A stretch of 64,000 bases of DNA. Origin: Acidimicrobiia bacterium. GTDB taxonomy: Bacteria; Actinomycetota; Acidimicrobiia; Acidimicrobiales; Poriferisodalaceae. Positions 42,746-51,177 of the stretch are shown in pieces. Below the pieces are notes generated by a model. The model was given only the letters and a program-made list of their open reading frames with translations. It was not told where the DNA came from and ran no database searches. Within the stretch, counting starts at the first letter, position 1. Every line of letters starts with the position of its first letter. Made by a program: the position numbers and the translations under genes. The stretch is from the NCBI GenBank assembly GCA_022820925.1, contig JAJEEO010000006.1, positions 62,001 through 126,000 of the forward strand, in the 5' to 3' direction.

Positions 42746-42888
42746 GCACGCGCTGAGTGGAAGCGGGGTCTGCGGCCACGATCTGATGTGGACCTGCTGT
42801 TCAATCGCTGGCTCTGCCAGCGAGGTTGGCAAAGCGCCTGCGACATCGCCGATGACATCGCCAACGGGTCATGAACAAGGGAGAAACG
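42746..42888 (+). pseudogene. 143-bp direct repeat, copy 2: detached 3' fragment of the secreted protein gene
   Basis: Encodes ARAEWKRGLRPRSDVDLLFNRWLCQRGWQSACDIADDIANGS* with an in-frame TAG shortly upstream and no evident start. Confidence 0.75.
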
Positions 42889-42980
42889 ACCGTGACCACG
42901 ACGAGTTACTTGATCTTCATGAGGCCAAGTTCATGGAGCACCGGCGGCGCTTGCGCCGCCATGAGCGAAGGAGGCTGCAA

Positions 42981-43280
42981 ATGAACCAATTACAATCCGA
43001 CGACATGACCACCCCGCCTAGACCGTCGCTGTGGCAGCGCTGGCCGGGCCGGGATCGCCGCGAGCGCACAGTTTGGTTCGTGTTGACACTCGTTGGTGTG
43101 TGCGCGACCTCCGTAATGGTGCGCTGGACGATGCTGTCAGGCTGGCCGATCTGGGTCACGTTGCTGTTGGTCATTGCCTGGGGCTGTGTCGTGTTGACCT
43201 GCTGGTGCCTGTGGTGCCGGCGTTACACACCTGCTCGCACGCATGAGATCCCAAGGGATGAGCCGGCGCGAGTCGGCTGA
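42981..43280 (+). CDS. Small two-TM membrane protein with GRDRRE motif
   Basis: MNQLQSDDMTTPPRPSLWQRWPGRDRRERTVWFVLTLVGVCATSVMVRWTMLSGWPIWVTLLLVIAWGCVVLTCW... Confidence 0.5.
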   Translation: MNQLQSDDMTTPPRPSLWQRWPGRDRRERTVWFVLTLVGVCATSVMVRWTMLSGWPIWVTLLLVIAWGCVVLTCWCLWCRRYTPARTHEIPRDEPARVG

Positions 43281-43456
43281 AACCACAGAAGTCCGCACAA
43301 CGGCACTAGCTGCCACTCTGTCTCGTCGTCGCTGGCGAGCACGGCGGAACTGGAGCGGCGTCAGGGGCCTGCAACCGGTCCCTGACGACGTTCTGCTGGT
43401 CTGCCACCTAGCGACACGGCCATGCACCCGCACCGCGCAATTGTCATCCGACGACA

Positions 43457-43674
43457 TGACGACGTCGCCGCCATGGACGCGACGGCTGCGCTGGATGATG
43501 AAGCCCCGTGATCGACGCCAAAAGATCGTCGACTTCCTCATCATGCTGCCGCTCTGCGCGCTGACTTACCTCGTGGTCAACGACCTCGTTTTGGAGGCGT
43601 ATCCGGTGCCGCCGTGGTTCACCCCGCTGGCGATCCCGTTCATCGCCGCCACATTGATTGCGCATACTGCTTAG
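43457..43674 (+). CDS. Small two-TM membrane protein with PRDRRQ motif
   Basis: MTTSPPWTRRLRWMMKPRDRRQKIVDFLIMLPLCALTYLVVNDLVLEAYPVPPWFTPLAIPFIAATLIAHTA. Confidence 0.45.
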
Positions 43675-43811
43675 TCCTGGCGGCGTTCGCGGACCGCAGC
43701 CGGTTCCAGCGTCGCCGACAGCGCCTGAGCGTTTGCGCGTCGGCTGAGAACCCAGAAGTGCGCACAGCGGCAGCGGCCACCTTGCTGTCGTCGATGTAGA
43801 TCGTCCGGTTC

Positions 43812-44150
43812 GTGCGCTGGCAGCGTCGCAGAGTGCCGTTCAACACCACCCCGCACAAGTTCAAGGCCCAGTGCGCGCGCTCAACGCTGGAGACGGCTCG
43901 AACCCGTGCTGCAGCCGCGGGCATCGACGGTGTTGAGCCGTTCATCTGGCGGTTGCGTTCTCTTGGTAATCAGGTGACCGTGTCGTACCTGTACCCGAAG
44001 CACTGGTCGATGTCGGGCTCTGTGGTGCACCGCGAAAACGCCGGCGAGATATCGCACCAGTTCGCTTCGATCCCATTGAGAAGGCGCTTCTGCAGAGAGG
44101 TGCGCGGCGCAGCCGCCTGCGAGATCGCACGTCAATACGGAGGAAACTAG
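43812..44150 (+). pseudogene. Detached C-terminal module paralogous to the 37124-37567 protein
   Basis: RWQRRRVPFNTTPHKFKAQCARSTLETARTRAAAAGIDGVEPFIWRLRSLGNQVTVSYLYPKHWSMSGS nearly matches the 37-kb copy; an in-frame TAG precedes IVRFVRWQRRR. Confidence 0.6.
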
Positions 44151-44159
44151 GAGAACGCC

Positions 44160-44432
44160 GTGAACTACCCTGAGTCCATGAGCGTCGACGCCGAGACGGT
44201 GACTCCGCCCACGTTCTGGGAGGCGCTTCGCGAGGAGTTCACCTCGTGGAAGTGCATTGCTATCAATGTGGCGTCGACAGTGGGGTGGCTGCTTGTGTAT
44301 TACCTGACGGGCAGCATCTTGGCGGTGGTTGCGGTGGCCGTCGCCTTCGTGGTTCTCGGAGTTGCACACGAGTGGGTAAAGAACAGGCGCCGCGCCGCTC
44401 GCCAGGCAACGAAGGCTTCGTGTCCCACATAG
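44160..44432 (+). CDS. Small membrane protein
   Basis: 90 aa; FWEALREEFTSWKCIAINVASTVGWLLVYYLTGSILAVVAVAVAFVVLGVAHEWVKNRRR. Confidence 0.5.
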   Translation: MNYPESMSVDAETVTPPTFWEALREEFTSWKCIAINVASTVGWLLVYYLTGSILAVVAVAVAFVVLGVAHEWVKNRRRAARQATKASCPT

Positions 44433-44472
44433 TTCGGGCGCCGTGGGTGCGCTACGGGCGTCCTAGCACTCG

Positions 44473-44652
44473 ATGAACTCGGGCGCCGAAGACCTCGCGC
44501 AACAAGGCATCTGGCGATTCCTGGCGTTGCTCGCCGCCCCGATCTACCTGATCTGGCAGCATCCGGCTGTGCTTGCTGTCCTCGTCGGCACATGCGCTGG
44601 CGTCCTATGGCTTGTTGACCGCCGGCGCAGCAGCGACGAACAACAACCTTGA
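44473..44652 (+). CDS. 59-aa small membrane protein (below the ORF-track cutoff)
   Basis: MNSGAEDLAQQGIWRFLALLAAPIYLIWQHPAVLAVLVGTCAGVLWLVDRRRSSDEQQP*. Confidence 0.4.
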   Translation: MNSGAEDLAQQGIWRFLALLAAPIYLIWQHPAVLAVLVGTCAGVLWLVDRRRSSDEQQP

Positions 44653-44739
44653 TCGTCGCAAGGAGCAGTCCACCGCGAACAACGAGAGCAGCGTCAGGCG
44701 GAACGCAGCGACGGGCGCGTGACGAAGCGAGAGCGGGGC

Positions 44740-45438
44740 TCAGGCCGAAACGTTGCCGATCGTCGGCAACTCATTGGTTTGGCGGATGTGGTCCTGGCCG
44801 CTCTTGAGGAGGGCGGCGGCGCTGGAGTGGTGCCAGGTGGTCTTGCCGGTTGCAGTGAGGATGCCTGCGACCTCGAGTGCTGCTGCAATCTCACGCAAGC
44901 TGTAGCCCTCGGCATGGAGTTGCCTGGCGAGGGTTCGGGCCTCCTCGGGCTGGCGGCTGGGCCTGCCGAGCTGTTTGCCGTTGCGTTGGGCCGACTGCAA
45001 GGCTGCGATCGTGCGGGCGCGGGCCGACCCGGCTTCGTGGGCAGCAATGACAGCCAGGATTCCGACCAGCAAGCGTCCGTCATGGGTCTTGGTGCCCTCT
45101 GGAGCATCAAGGGTGATCAACTCCCACCCCAGGCGCTCGGCCCGGTCAAACAGCAGCAGAGTTTCCAGCGTGTCGCGAGCGAGGCGGTCGATGCGCGTCG
45201 CGACAAGTGCATCTGCGTCACCGTGCTCGAGTCGTGCGAGTGCGGCGCGAAGCCCGGGCCGTTCGTCAACGGGGACTGCTCCCGAGATTGCCTCGTCGGT
45301 GACGCACTCGATCACTCGCCATCCGCGTGCCGCGGCCGCTTCGGTGATGGCTCGGTGCTGGGCGTCGATGCTGAGACCGGAGGCAGCTTGGGTGCCGGTC
45401 GACACGCGGGCGTAGGAAATGACCTGCTTCGCCTCCAT
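44740..45438 (-). mobile_element. Serine recombinase / resolvase family protein
   Basis: MEAKQVISYARVSTGTQAASGLSIDAQ...LVATRIDRLARDTLETLLLFDRAERLGWELITLD...RARTIAALQSAQRNGKQLGRP; C-terminal HTH. Confidence 0.9.
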
Positions 45439-45606
45439 CGGGTACGTTCGTTCATGCACAAATGGCAACATAGCATCTGCGAATGAATGCTTGCACATGA
45501 ATGTTTGCAGCAACTCCACTGCTGATGCTCGACACCTCGACGCACTTCTGAGGGAATGCACCTGAGAAGGTGCGGCATGAGTCCCACCACTGCGACCGTG
45601 CTGGCG

Positions 45607-45679
45607 CACCCCCAACGGGATTCGAACCCGTGCCGCCGGCGTGAAAGGCCGGTGTCCTAGGCCGCTAGACGATGGGGGC
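45607..45679 (-). tRNA. tRNA-Glu(TTC)
   Basis: Reverse complement: acceptor GCCCCCA/TGGGGGT, anticodon loop CTTTCAC. Confidence 0.92.
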
Positions 45680-45775
45680 AGGACACATCAGGCTACGCCT
45701 CGCCGCCACATCGGCCAATGGTGCGCGACGCCACATGTGAGGCCGATCCGATGTCCCGAGTGACGTCGCCCGCGA

Positions 45776-46264
45776 TCAGCGGTGTGCGGCGTCGATGAGC
45801 TCTGCCAGCAGGCCGCCGAGATAGTGGTATCGAAGCCGCGGCCGCTGGGCAGGATCGTGCGGATCGAGATCGGTCGGGTCCTCTTCCTCGGAGATGTCGA
45901 GCTGTGTGCCGAGCACCAGCCGCAGCTCATTGAGCCCCTGCATCCAGGCGATGACCTGTGCATCATCGAGGTGGTCGGCTTCGAGCGTGCCGTCGAGCAG
46001 GTCGAGATGCTCCAGCCGCTCGGCGAGCAGCTCGTCACGCATGAGCCGCTGGTACTCCGCGTCGCGGTCGGGGTCTGCGAGGTAGGCCGGGGGGAAGAGA
46101 CGCCGCAGCGATGGATCCAGGCCGTCGCCGCCGTCACGGGCAGGTGTGTGATCCAGCAGGTTGCTGCGCAGTTCGCCCACCAGTTCGGTGAGCAGCCGCC
46201 GCTCCCAGTCCGCGAGGTGGACGCTCACCAGCGAGCCACGGGCGCCGAAGCGGGTGCCGGTCAT
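45776..46264 (-). CDS. DUF2017 family protein
   Basis: 162 aa; WERRLLTELVGELRSNL...LRRLFPPAYLADPDRDAEYQRLMRDEL...WMQGLNELRLVLGTQLDI; adjacent to clpS as in many actinobacteria. Confidence 0.82.
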   Translation of the reverse strand: MTGTRFGARGSLVSVHLADWERRLLTELVGELRSNLLDHTPARDGGDGLDPSLRRLFPPAYLADPDRDAEYQRLMRDELLAERLEHLDLLDGTLEADHLDDAQVIAWMQGLNELRLVLGTQLDISEEEDPTDLDPHDPAQRPRLRYHYLGGLLAELIDAAHR

Positions 46265-46323
46265 GTGCCCGATGCCGCCGTCGCGAGACCGCTGCGAGCT
46301 GCCAGCGAAGACTCAGCCATGGC

Positions 46324-46755
46324 TCAGTCGTCCTTCTGCATCGTGGCCCACAGGCCGTACTCGTGCAGGCGGAAGACGTCGAGTTCGGCCTTCTCACGCG
46401 AACCCCACGAGACTGCTGCGCGGCCCTTGTGATGGACGTCCAGCATCAGCTCGGTCGCCTTGGCCTCGCTGTAGCCAAAGAGCTTCTGGAACACGTACAC
46501 GACGTAGCTCATCAGGTTGATCGGGTCATTCCACACCAGCACAACCCACGGCGAATCCGTGTCGTGGTCGTCCTCTGTCGTCGGATCCCGGATGACCTCG
46601 GTCTCGGTGACGGCTTGTGCCCGCGGGCCCCACACCACTGGCTCGTGCAATTGCGGCTTCGACCCGGTCGGCGCCGGCGTCGTCGTGGGAGCGGGCGAAC
46701 TCACGGGTTCATTCTGCGAACGCGCGGCCCGCGATGCCAACCGATTCGCCGACAC
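46324..46755 (-). CDS. clpS: ATP-dependent Clp protease adaptor ClpS
   Basis: [56 protein letters not shown]. Confidence 0.93.
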   Translation of the reverse strand: MSANRLASRAARSQNEPVSSPAPTTTPAPTGSKPQLHEPVVWGPRAQAVTETEVIRDPTTEDDHDTDSPWVVLVWNDPINLMSYVVYVFQKLFGYSEAKATELMLDVHHKGRAAVSWGSREKAELDVFRLHEYGLWATMQKDD

Positions 46756-47689
46756 CGACTTCTGCGGCGAGCACCAGGCGGGTCATCGTGATCGTGAGCA
46801 GCGTTGCGCCGACCACATGCAGCGCAACGAGCAGCACGGGCAGCTCATTGAAGTACTGCACGTACCCGATCGCCGCCTGCACGGCCATGACCCCGATCAC
46901 GATCCGAATGCGCCGGCCAAGCGCGGTCGTTGCGCCGCCCAGAGCAGCGTCCCCCTGCGTCGCGGCCAGCCGTCGCACCCCGAAGGCGAGCAACAACGTC
47001 ACCGCAGCCAGCACTGCCACCGTGATGCCGTGAATGCGTGCCACCGACGGCAGCGCGTACTGCAGGCGCTCCACATGCTCGTCGCCGCCATGGGGCCCGG
47101 TGCCGGTCACCACCGTCCCGGTCCACAGGGCCGCAGCCGTGAGCGTCGCAGCGAGCCATGCGAGTGTCCGGACATGGGTCGGCAGCCGGGCTGCGCCGCC
47201 GCCGACGGGCGGCGCCTCCCAGGACGCCCGATGCTGCAACACGACTGCGGCCGACACGAGCACCTGCGACGCCAGGAAGTGCGACATCACGATGGGCGGG
47301 GACAGGTGAGTCAGCACGGTCACGGCGCCGAGGCCGATCTGGAACACCACGCCGGCCACGAGGCCCAGCGACCACCACACCAGGTCCGCGCGCCGCGGCC
47401 GCCTCCACCACGATGCCGCGACGGCCAGGATGACTGCTGCAGAGACCAGTCCGGTCACGATGCGATTGCCGAATTCCACCCAGCCGTGGAAGTCGGCCGC
47501 GGGCACGAACTCGCCGGGCTCGCAGGTCGGCCAGTCGCTGCACCCCAGGCCGCTGCCCGTCAGTCTCACAAGCGATCCCGTGACCACGATCGCCACGAGC
47601 GACCAGAGGGCCCAGCGCGCGATCGTGGCGAAGCGCTCGGGCGTGACGTACCGCCTGCGCCCCCGCGGCGACGGGTCCGGCAAATTCAC
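46709..47689 (-). CDS. ctaA: Heme A synthase (COX15/CtaA)
   Basis: 326 aa polytopic; [24 protein letters not shown]...EFGNRIVTG...[22 protein letters not shown]. Confidence 0.93.
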   Translation of the reverse strand: MNLPDPSPRGRRRYVTPERFATIARWALWSLVAIVVTGSLVRLTGSGLGCSDWPTCEPGEFVPAADFHGWVEFGNRIVTGLVSAAVILAVAASWWRRPRRADLVWWSLGLVAGVVFQIGLGAVTVLTHLSPPIVMSHFLASQVLVSAAVVLQHRASWEAPPVGGGAARLPTHVRTLAWLAATLTAAALWTGTVVTGTGPHGGDEHVERLQYALPSVARIHGITVAVLAAVTLLLAFGVRRLAATQGDAALGGATTALGRRIRIVIGVMAVQAAIGYVQYFNELPVLLVALHVVGATLLTITMTRLVLAAEVGVGESVGIAGRAFAE

Positions 47690-47725
47690 GCTGAAACGTT
47701 AGGGGCGACTCGTAGCCTCACAGCA

Positions 47726-48625
47726 ATGCTGGCGGCGCTGCGCCCATCACTGCGTGGATCGACATTGCGGGGATACGTCGCGCTCACCAAGCCGCGCATC
47801 ATCGAGCTGTTGCTGGTGACGACGGTGCCGCCGATGTTCGTGGCCGAGCGTGGCGTGCCGTCGGTGGCTCTGATGCTGTTCACCGTGGTCGGCGGCACGC
47901 TGTCCGCGGCCGGCGCCAACACCTTCAACATGTACATCGACCGCGACATCGATGCCACGATGGCCCGCACGGCCCACCGTCCGCTGGTGGTCGGCACGGT
48001 GTCACCGCGCGCTGCGTTGATCTACGGCGTGGTGCTCGAAGCGGCCGCATTCGGGATCCTGTGGTGGGGCGCCAACCTGCTTGCAGCCCTGCTCGCGCTG
48101 GCTGCGTGCCTGTTCTACGTGTTCGTGTACACGCTGTGGCTGAAGCGGTCGTCTGCCCAGAACATCGTCATCGGCGGGGCCGCCGGCGCCGCGCCGGTGC
48201 TCGTCGGCTGGGCGGCCGTGACCGGCACGCTGTCGCTCGAGGCCTGGATCGCATTCGCGATCGTCTTCTTCTGGACGCCGCCGCATTTCTGGGCGCTGGC
48301 CATCCGCTATGCCGACGACTACGACACCGCCGAGGTGCCGATGCTGCCGTCGGTGGCCAGCGAGCGTTCGGTGCTGGTGCAGATGACGCTGCACACCCTT
48401 GCGGTGATCGCGCTGTCGCTGTGGTTTGCCGTGGCGGCCGACGCCGGAGGCCTGTACTGGGCAGTCGCGTTGGCCGGCGGCGCTGCGTTCGGATGGCAGC
48501 TCGTGACGCTGTGGCGAGCGCTGACGCCCCAGACCGCGATGCGCGTGTTCCACACCTCGATCGCGTACTTGGGGCTGCTGTTCACGGCGATGGCTGTCGA
48601 CGTGGTCGTCCGGCTCAGCTGGTGA
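47726..48625 (+). CDS. ctaB: Protoheme IX farnesyltransferase (COX10/CtaB)
   Basis: YVALTKPRIIELLLVTTVPPMFVA...NTFNMYIDRDIDATMARTAHRPLV...WTPPHFWALAIRY. The ORF track start at 46517 is spurious. Confidence 0.95.
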   Translation: MLAALRPSLRGSTLRGYVALTKPRIIELLLVTTVPPMFVAERGVPSVALMLFTVVGGTLSAAGANTFNMYIDRDIDATMARTAHRPLVVGTVSPRAALIYGVVLEAAAFGILWWGANLLAALLALAACLFYVFVYTLWLKRSSAQNIVIGGAAGAAPVLVGWAAVTGTLSLEAWIAFAIVFFWTPPHFWALAIRYADDYDTAEVPMLPSVASERSVLVQMTLHTLAVIALSLWFAVAADAGGLYWAVALAGGAAFGWQLVTLWRALTPQTAMRVFHTSIAYLGLLFTAMAVDVVVRLSW

Positions 48626-48633
48626 TGGAGCCA

Positions 48634-48679
48634 GAGGCTGAGCCCCGAGGCGAAGCCGTGGCCCGAGCGGCCCGTGAGC
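48634..48679. repeat. Dispersed intergenic structured repeat, copy B (ctaB-coxI-like gap)
   Basis: GAGGCTGAGCCCCGAGGCGAAGCCGTGGCCCGAGCGGCCCGTGAGC; cf. 21519-21567. Confidence 0.65.
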
Positions 48680-48828
48680 CCGATCACATGAGGACGGAAA
48701 CAAGAACGGGAAGCGACGAGCATCGCGTTGCGAACAATCTGGTTCATGGGCCCGCGGGTCGCTAGAGTGCGCCGTTGGCGTCGCCTCAAAGCGGCGCTGC
48801 CAGCCGAGTTCGGGAACCACTTCGCCGC

Positions 48829-50550
48829 ATGACCGACGCCACCACCGAAGCTGCGCATTCGACAGGGTCTGCTGTAGCTCCGCAGGCAGAAGACCCGACC
48901 GCGTTCGGTCTGCTCAACACGGCCGACCACAAGCGCATCGGCCGGCTGTTCATCGGATTCTCGCTGCTCTTCGCTCTCGCCGGCGCCGTCACCGATGTGC
49001 TGGTGCGCTTCGATCTCGCCTCCGACAGCGGGCATACGGTGCTCAATCTCGAGACCTTCACCCAGGTCTTCATGTTCACCCGCGATGCGCTGGTCTTCGG
49101 GATGCTCATCCCGTTCTTCCTGGGCGTCGCGATCTACATCGTCCCGCTGCAAGTCGGCGCACCCAACATTGCCTTCGCGCGGGCGGCGGCCCTGTCGTTC
49201 TGGGGCTGGCTGGTGTCGTTCGGCGTGCTGGTCGGCGCATACATCGGCAACGGGGGTCCCGCCGGAGGCTGGGACGAGGGCGTCCGGCTGCACATGCTCG
49301 CCCTGGCGGGACTGGTGATATCGCTGATTGTCGGCGCCATCTGTGTCGCCGTCACCACGCTCACGATGCGCGCGCCGGGCATGTACATGGACCGCACTCC
49401 GCCGTTCGCATGGTCAGCGCTGGTCACGGCATCGATGCTGGTGGTCAGCCTCGGCGTGGTGCTGGGCCAGCTTGTCCTGCTCTACATCGACCACGGCTAC
49501 GGCCGCCACTTCCTCGATGGCAACTACGGCGTCTGGCCCCGCATCGACTGGATGTACCGGACACCGCAGCTGTTCATCTATGTCGTGCCGGTGCTCGGCG
49601 TGGCAGCCGAGATCATGCTGGCCACCGCACGCCGCTGGGTCTTCGAGCCGCTGGCGCTGTACTTCACGATGGGTCTTGTCGGCCTGTTCGGCTTCGGTGC
49701 CTGGGCCAACTTCGGCATCGCCGGCGAGGGCGCCGACGTCGTCGACGGCCTCGAGGGCATCGTGCTGGTCGGCCTCTACGCCGGTGCGCTGGCCGGTGTG
49801 GGCGGCCTGCTGGCGCTGCTGGGATTCACCGTGTGGCAGAGTCGAAAGTGGCCGCGGCCCACCACCGCGGTGCTGGCTGCGTTCGGCGCGGGGAAGCTCA
49901 TCGCGGTAGCGGCCCTGATCGGGTTGATCGGCGCCGGCGTGGATTGGCTGAACATCGCGGGCCGCGGCGTCGACGGGAACGCCCCGCTGCGGTTCACCAC
50001 CTGGGTCACGGGTCAGCAGAGCCTGCTCATCTACGGCGCCGGCTTGCTTGGCGTGCTGGCGGCACTGCATTGGTGGGCCCCGAAGATCTGGGGGCGGCGG
50101 CTGTCGGAGCTCGCCGGATGGGCCAGCTTTGCCGCGATCGGCGGGGGCGCCTTTCTGGCGTGGCTCGGCCCGACGCTGTCAGGTGCATTCACCGAGCAGC
50201 CCCAGTTCGTCTACAACGATCCGCAGCTGACCACCGTGTATCGCAGCTTGATCGACAGCTCTGCCGCTGAAGGCCTCTCGGTGGTCGGTGGCATCGGCGT
50301 CGTCATCGTGCTGGCCGGAATCGGGCTTGTCGTGCTGAATCTCCTGGTCTCGGTGGGCATGGGCAAGGGTGCCGAAGCCGATACCGACCCGTGGGGCGGC
50401 CTCACGCCCGAGTGGCTGCTCGACTCGCCGCCGGCCTTGGGCCAATCCGATTCCCTGCCGCAGCTGAGTTCGGGCACCCCCCTGCTCGATGCCGAGCTCA
50501 ACGGCAGTGTCGCGCCCGCCGAGCGCGAAGCCTCTGAGGTGCCGGCCTGA
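48829..50550 (+). CDS. Cytochrome c oxidase subunit I-like protein lacking all canonical heme/CuB histidines
   Basis: DHKRIGRLFIG, YIVPLQVGAPNIAFARAAALSFW and DPWGGLTPEW align with CtaD at 53175-55238, but each ligand motif is replaced. Confidence 0.85.
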   Translation: MTDATTEAAHSTGSAVAPQAEDPTAFGLLNTADHKRIGRLFIGFSLLFALAGAVTDVLVRFDLASDSGHTVLNLETFTQVFMFTRDALVFGMLIPFFLGVAIYIVPLQVGAPNIAFARAAALSFWGWLVSFGVLVGAYIGNGGPAGGWDEGVRLHMLALAGLVISLIVGAICVAVTTLTMRAPGMYMDRTPPFAWSALVTASMLVVSLGVVLGQLVLLYIDHGYGRHFLDGNYGVWPRIDWMYRTPQLFIYVVPVLGVAAEIMLATARRWVFEPLALYFTMGLVGLFGFGAWANFGIAGEGADVVDGLEGIVLVGLYAGALAGVGGLLALLGFTVWQSRKWPRPTTAVLAAFGAGKLIAVAALIGLIGAGVDWLNIAGRGVDGNAPLRFTTWVTGQQSLLIYGAGLLGVLAALHWWAPKIWGRRLSELAGWASFAAIGGGAFLAWLGPTLSGAFTEQPQFVYNDPQLTTVYRSLIDSSAAEGLSVVGGIGVVIVLAGIGLVVLNLLVSVGMGKGAEADTDPWGGLTPEWLLDSPPALGQSDSLPQLSSGTPLLDAELNGSVAPAEREASEVPA

Positions 50551-51170
50551 TGTCCGACACCGCGGTGAGCACCGCCGAAGCGCCCCAGCCCGGGCGCTAC
50601 ACCGTCCCCGGCCCGCCGCCACGCCCGCGCAGCCAGCTCGTCGGCACCGGCTTCGCCATCGCAGCGGGGTCCATGGCGGTTGCAGGCGCGCTGGGCCACT
50701 ACATGGCGCGTCGCCACCTCCTCGACGACCCAGGGCATGACTGGCTGGCGGGCCAATCCGTGCCGAACCCGCAGCTCGTCTACGCCCTCATCACGCTGCT
50801 GGTCTCGGTGGTGACGGCGCACTGGGCGCACTGGGCCAGCCGGCGCGGCGAACGCGGGCACACCTGGGTGGGCATGGCCATCACGCTGGTGATGGGATTC
50901 GCCTTCTTCAACATGGTGATGTACAGCCTCAACCGCATGGGGATCGAGCTCGGCGCGGGCGAGTGGGAGAATCTGGCGTTCGCAGTGACCGGGCTCTCGC
51001 TGGCGATATTGATCGTCGGAATGTTCTATCTCGGCTTGATGACACTGAGATCGCTGGGCGGCAGCGTCGGCCGGGACCGTTCGACGCCGCTGGGTGCAGC
51101 GGTTTTCTTCTGGGACTTCGCCGTGCTTGCGTGGGCCGCCACCTGGTACGTCGTCTTCGTGGTGAAGTAG
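50550..51170 (+). CDS. Cytochrome c oxidase subunit III-like protein
   Basis: 206 aa polytopic; C-terminal AVFFWDFAVLAWAATWYVVFVV aligns with CtaE LYWHFVDIVWIVIFAVVYL; TGATG overlap with the preceding gene. Confidence 0.72.
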   Translation: MSDTAVSTAEAPQPGRYTVPGPPPRPRSQLVGTGFAIAAGSMAVAGALGHYMARRHLLDDPGHDWLAGQSVPNPQLVYALITLLVSVVTAHWAHWASRRGERGHTWVGMAITLVMGFAFFNMVMYSLNRMGIELGAGEWENLAFAVTGLSLAILIVGMFYLGLMTLRSLGGSVGRDRSTPLGAAVFFWDFAVLAWAATWYVVFVVK

Positions 51171-51177
51171 GGGATCG

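Noticed and set aside
46517-47725. N-terminal extension of the ctaB ORF (702 aa in the track)
   Set aside because: Upstream part is antisense to clpS/ctaA and repeat-rich in His/Arg; true CtaB starts at about 47726.
48829-50550. Simple pseudogene of ctaD
   Set aside because: The ORF is full-length without frameshifts or stops, keeps scaffold motifs, and has overlapping, intact partner genes, so decay is less likely than repurposing.
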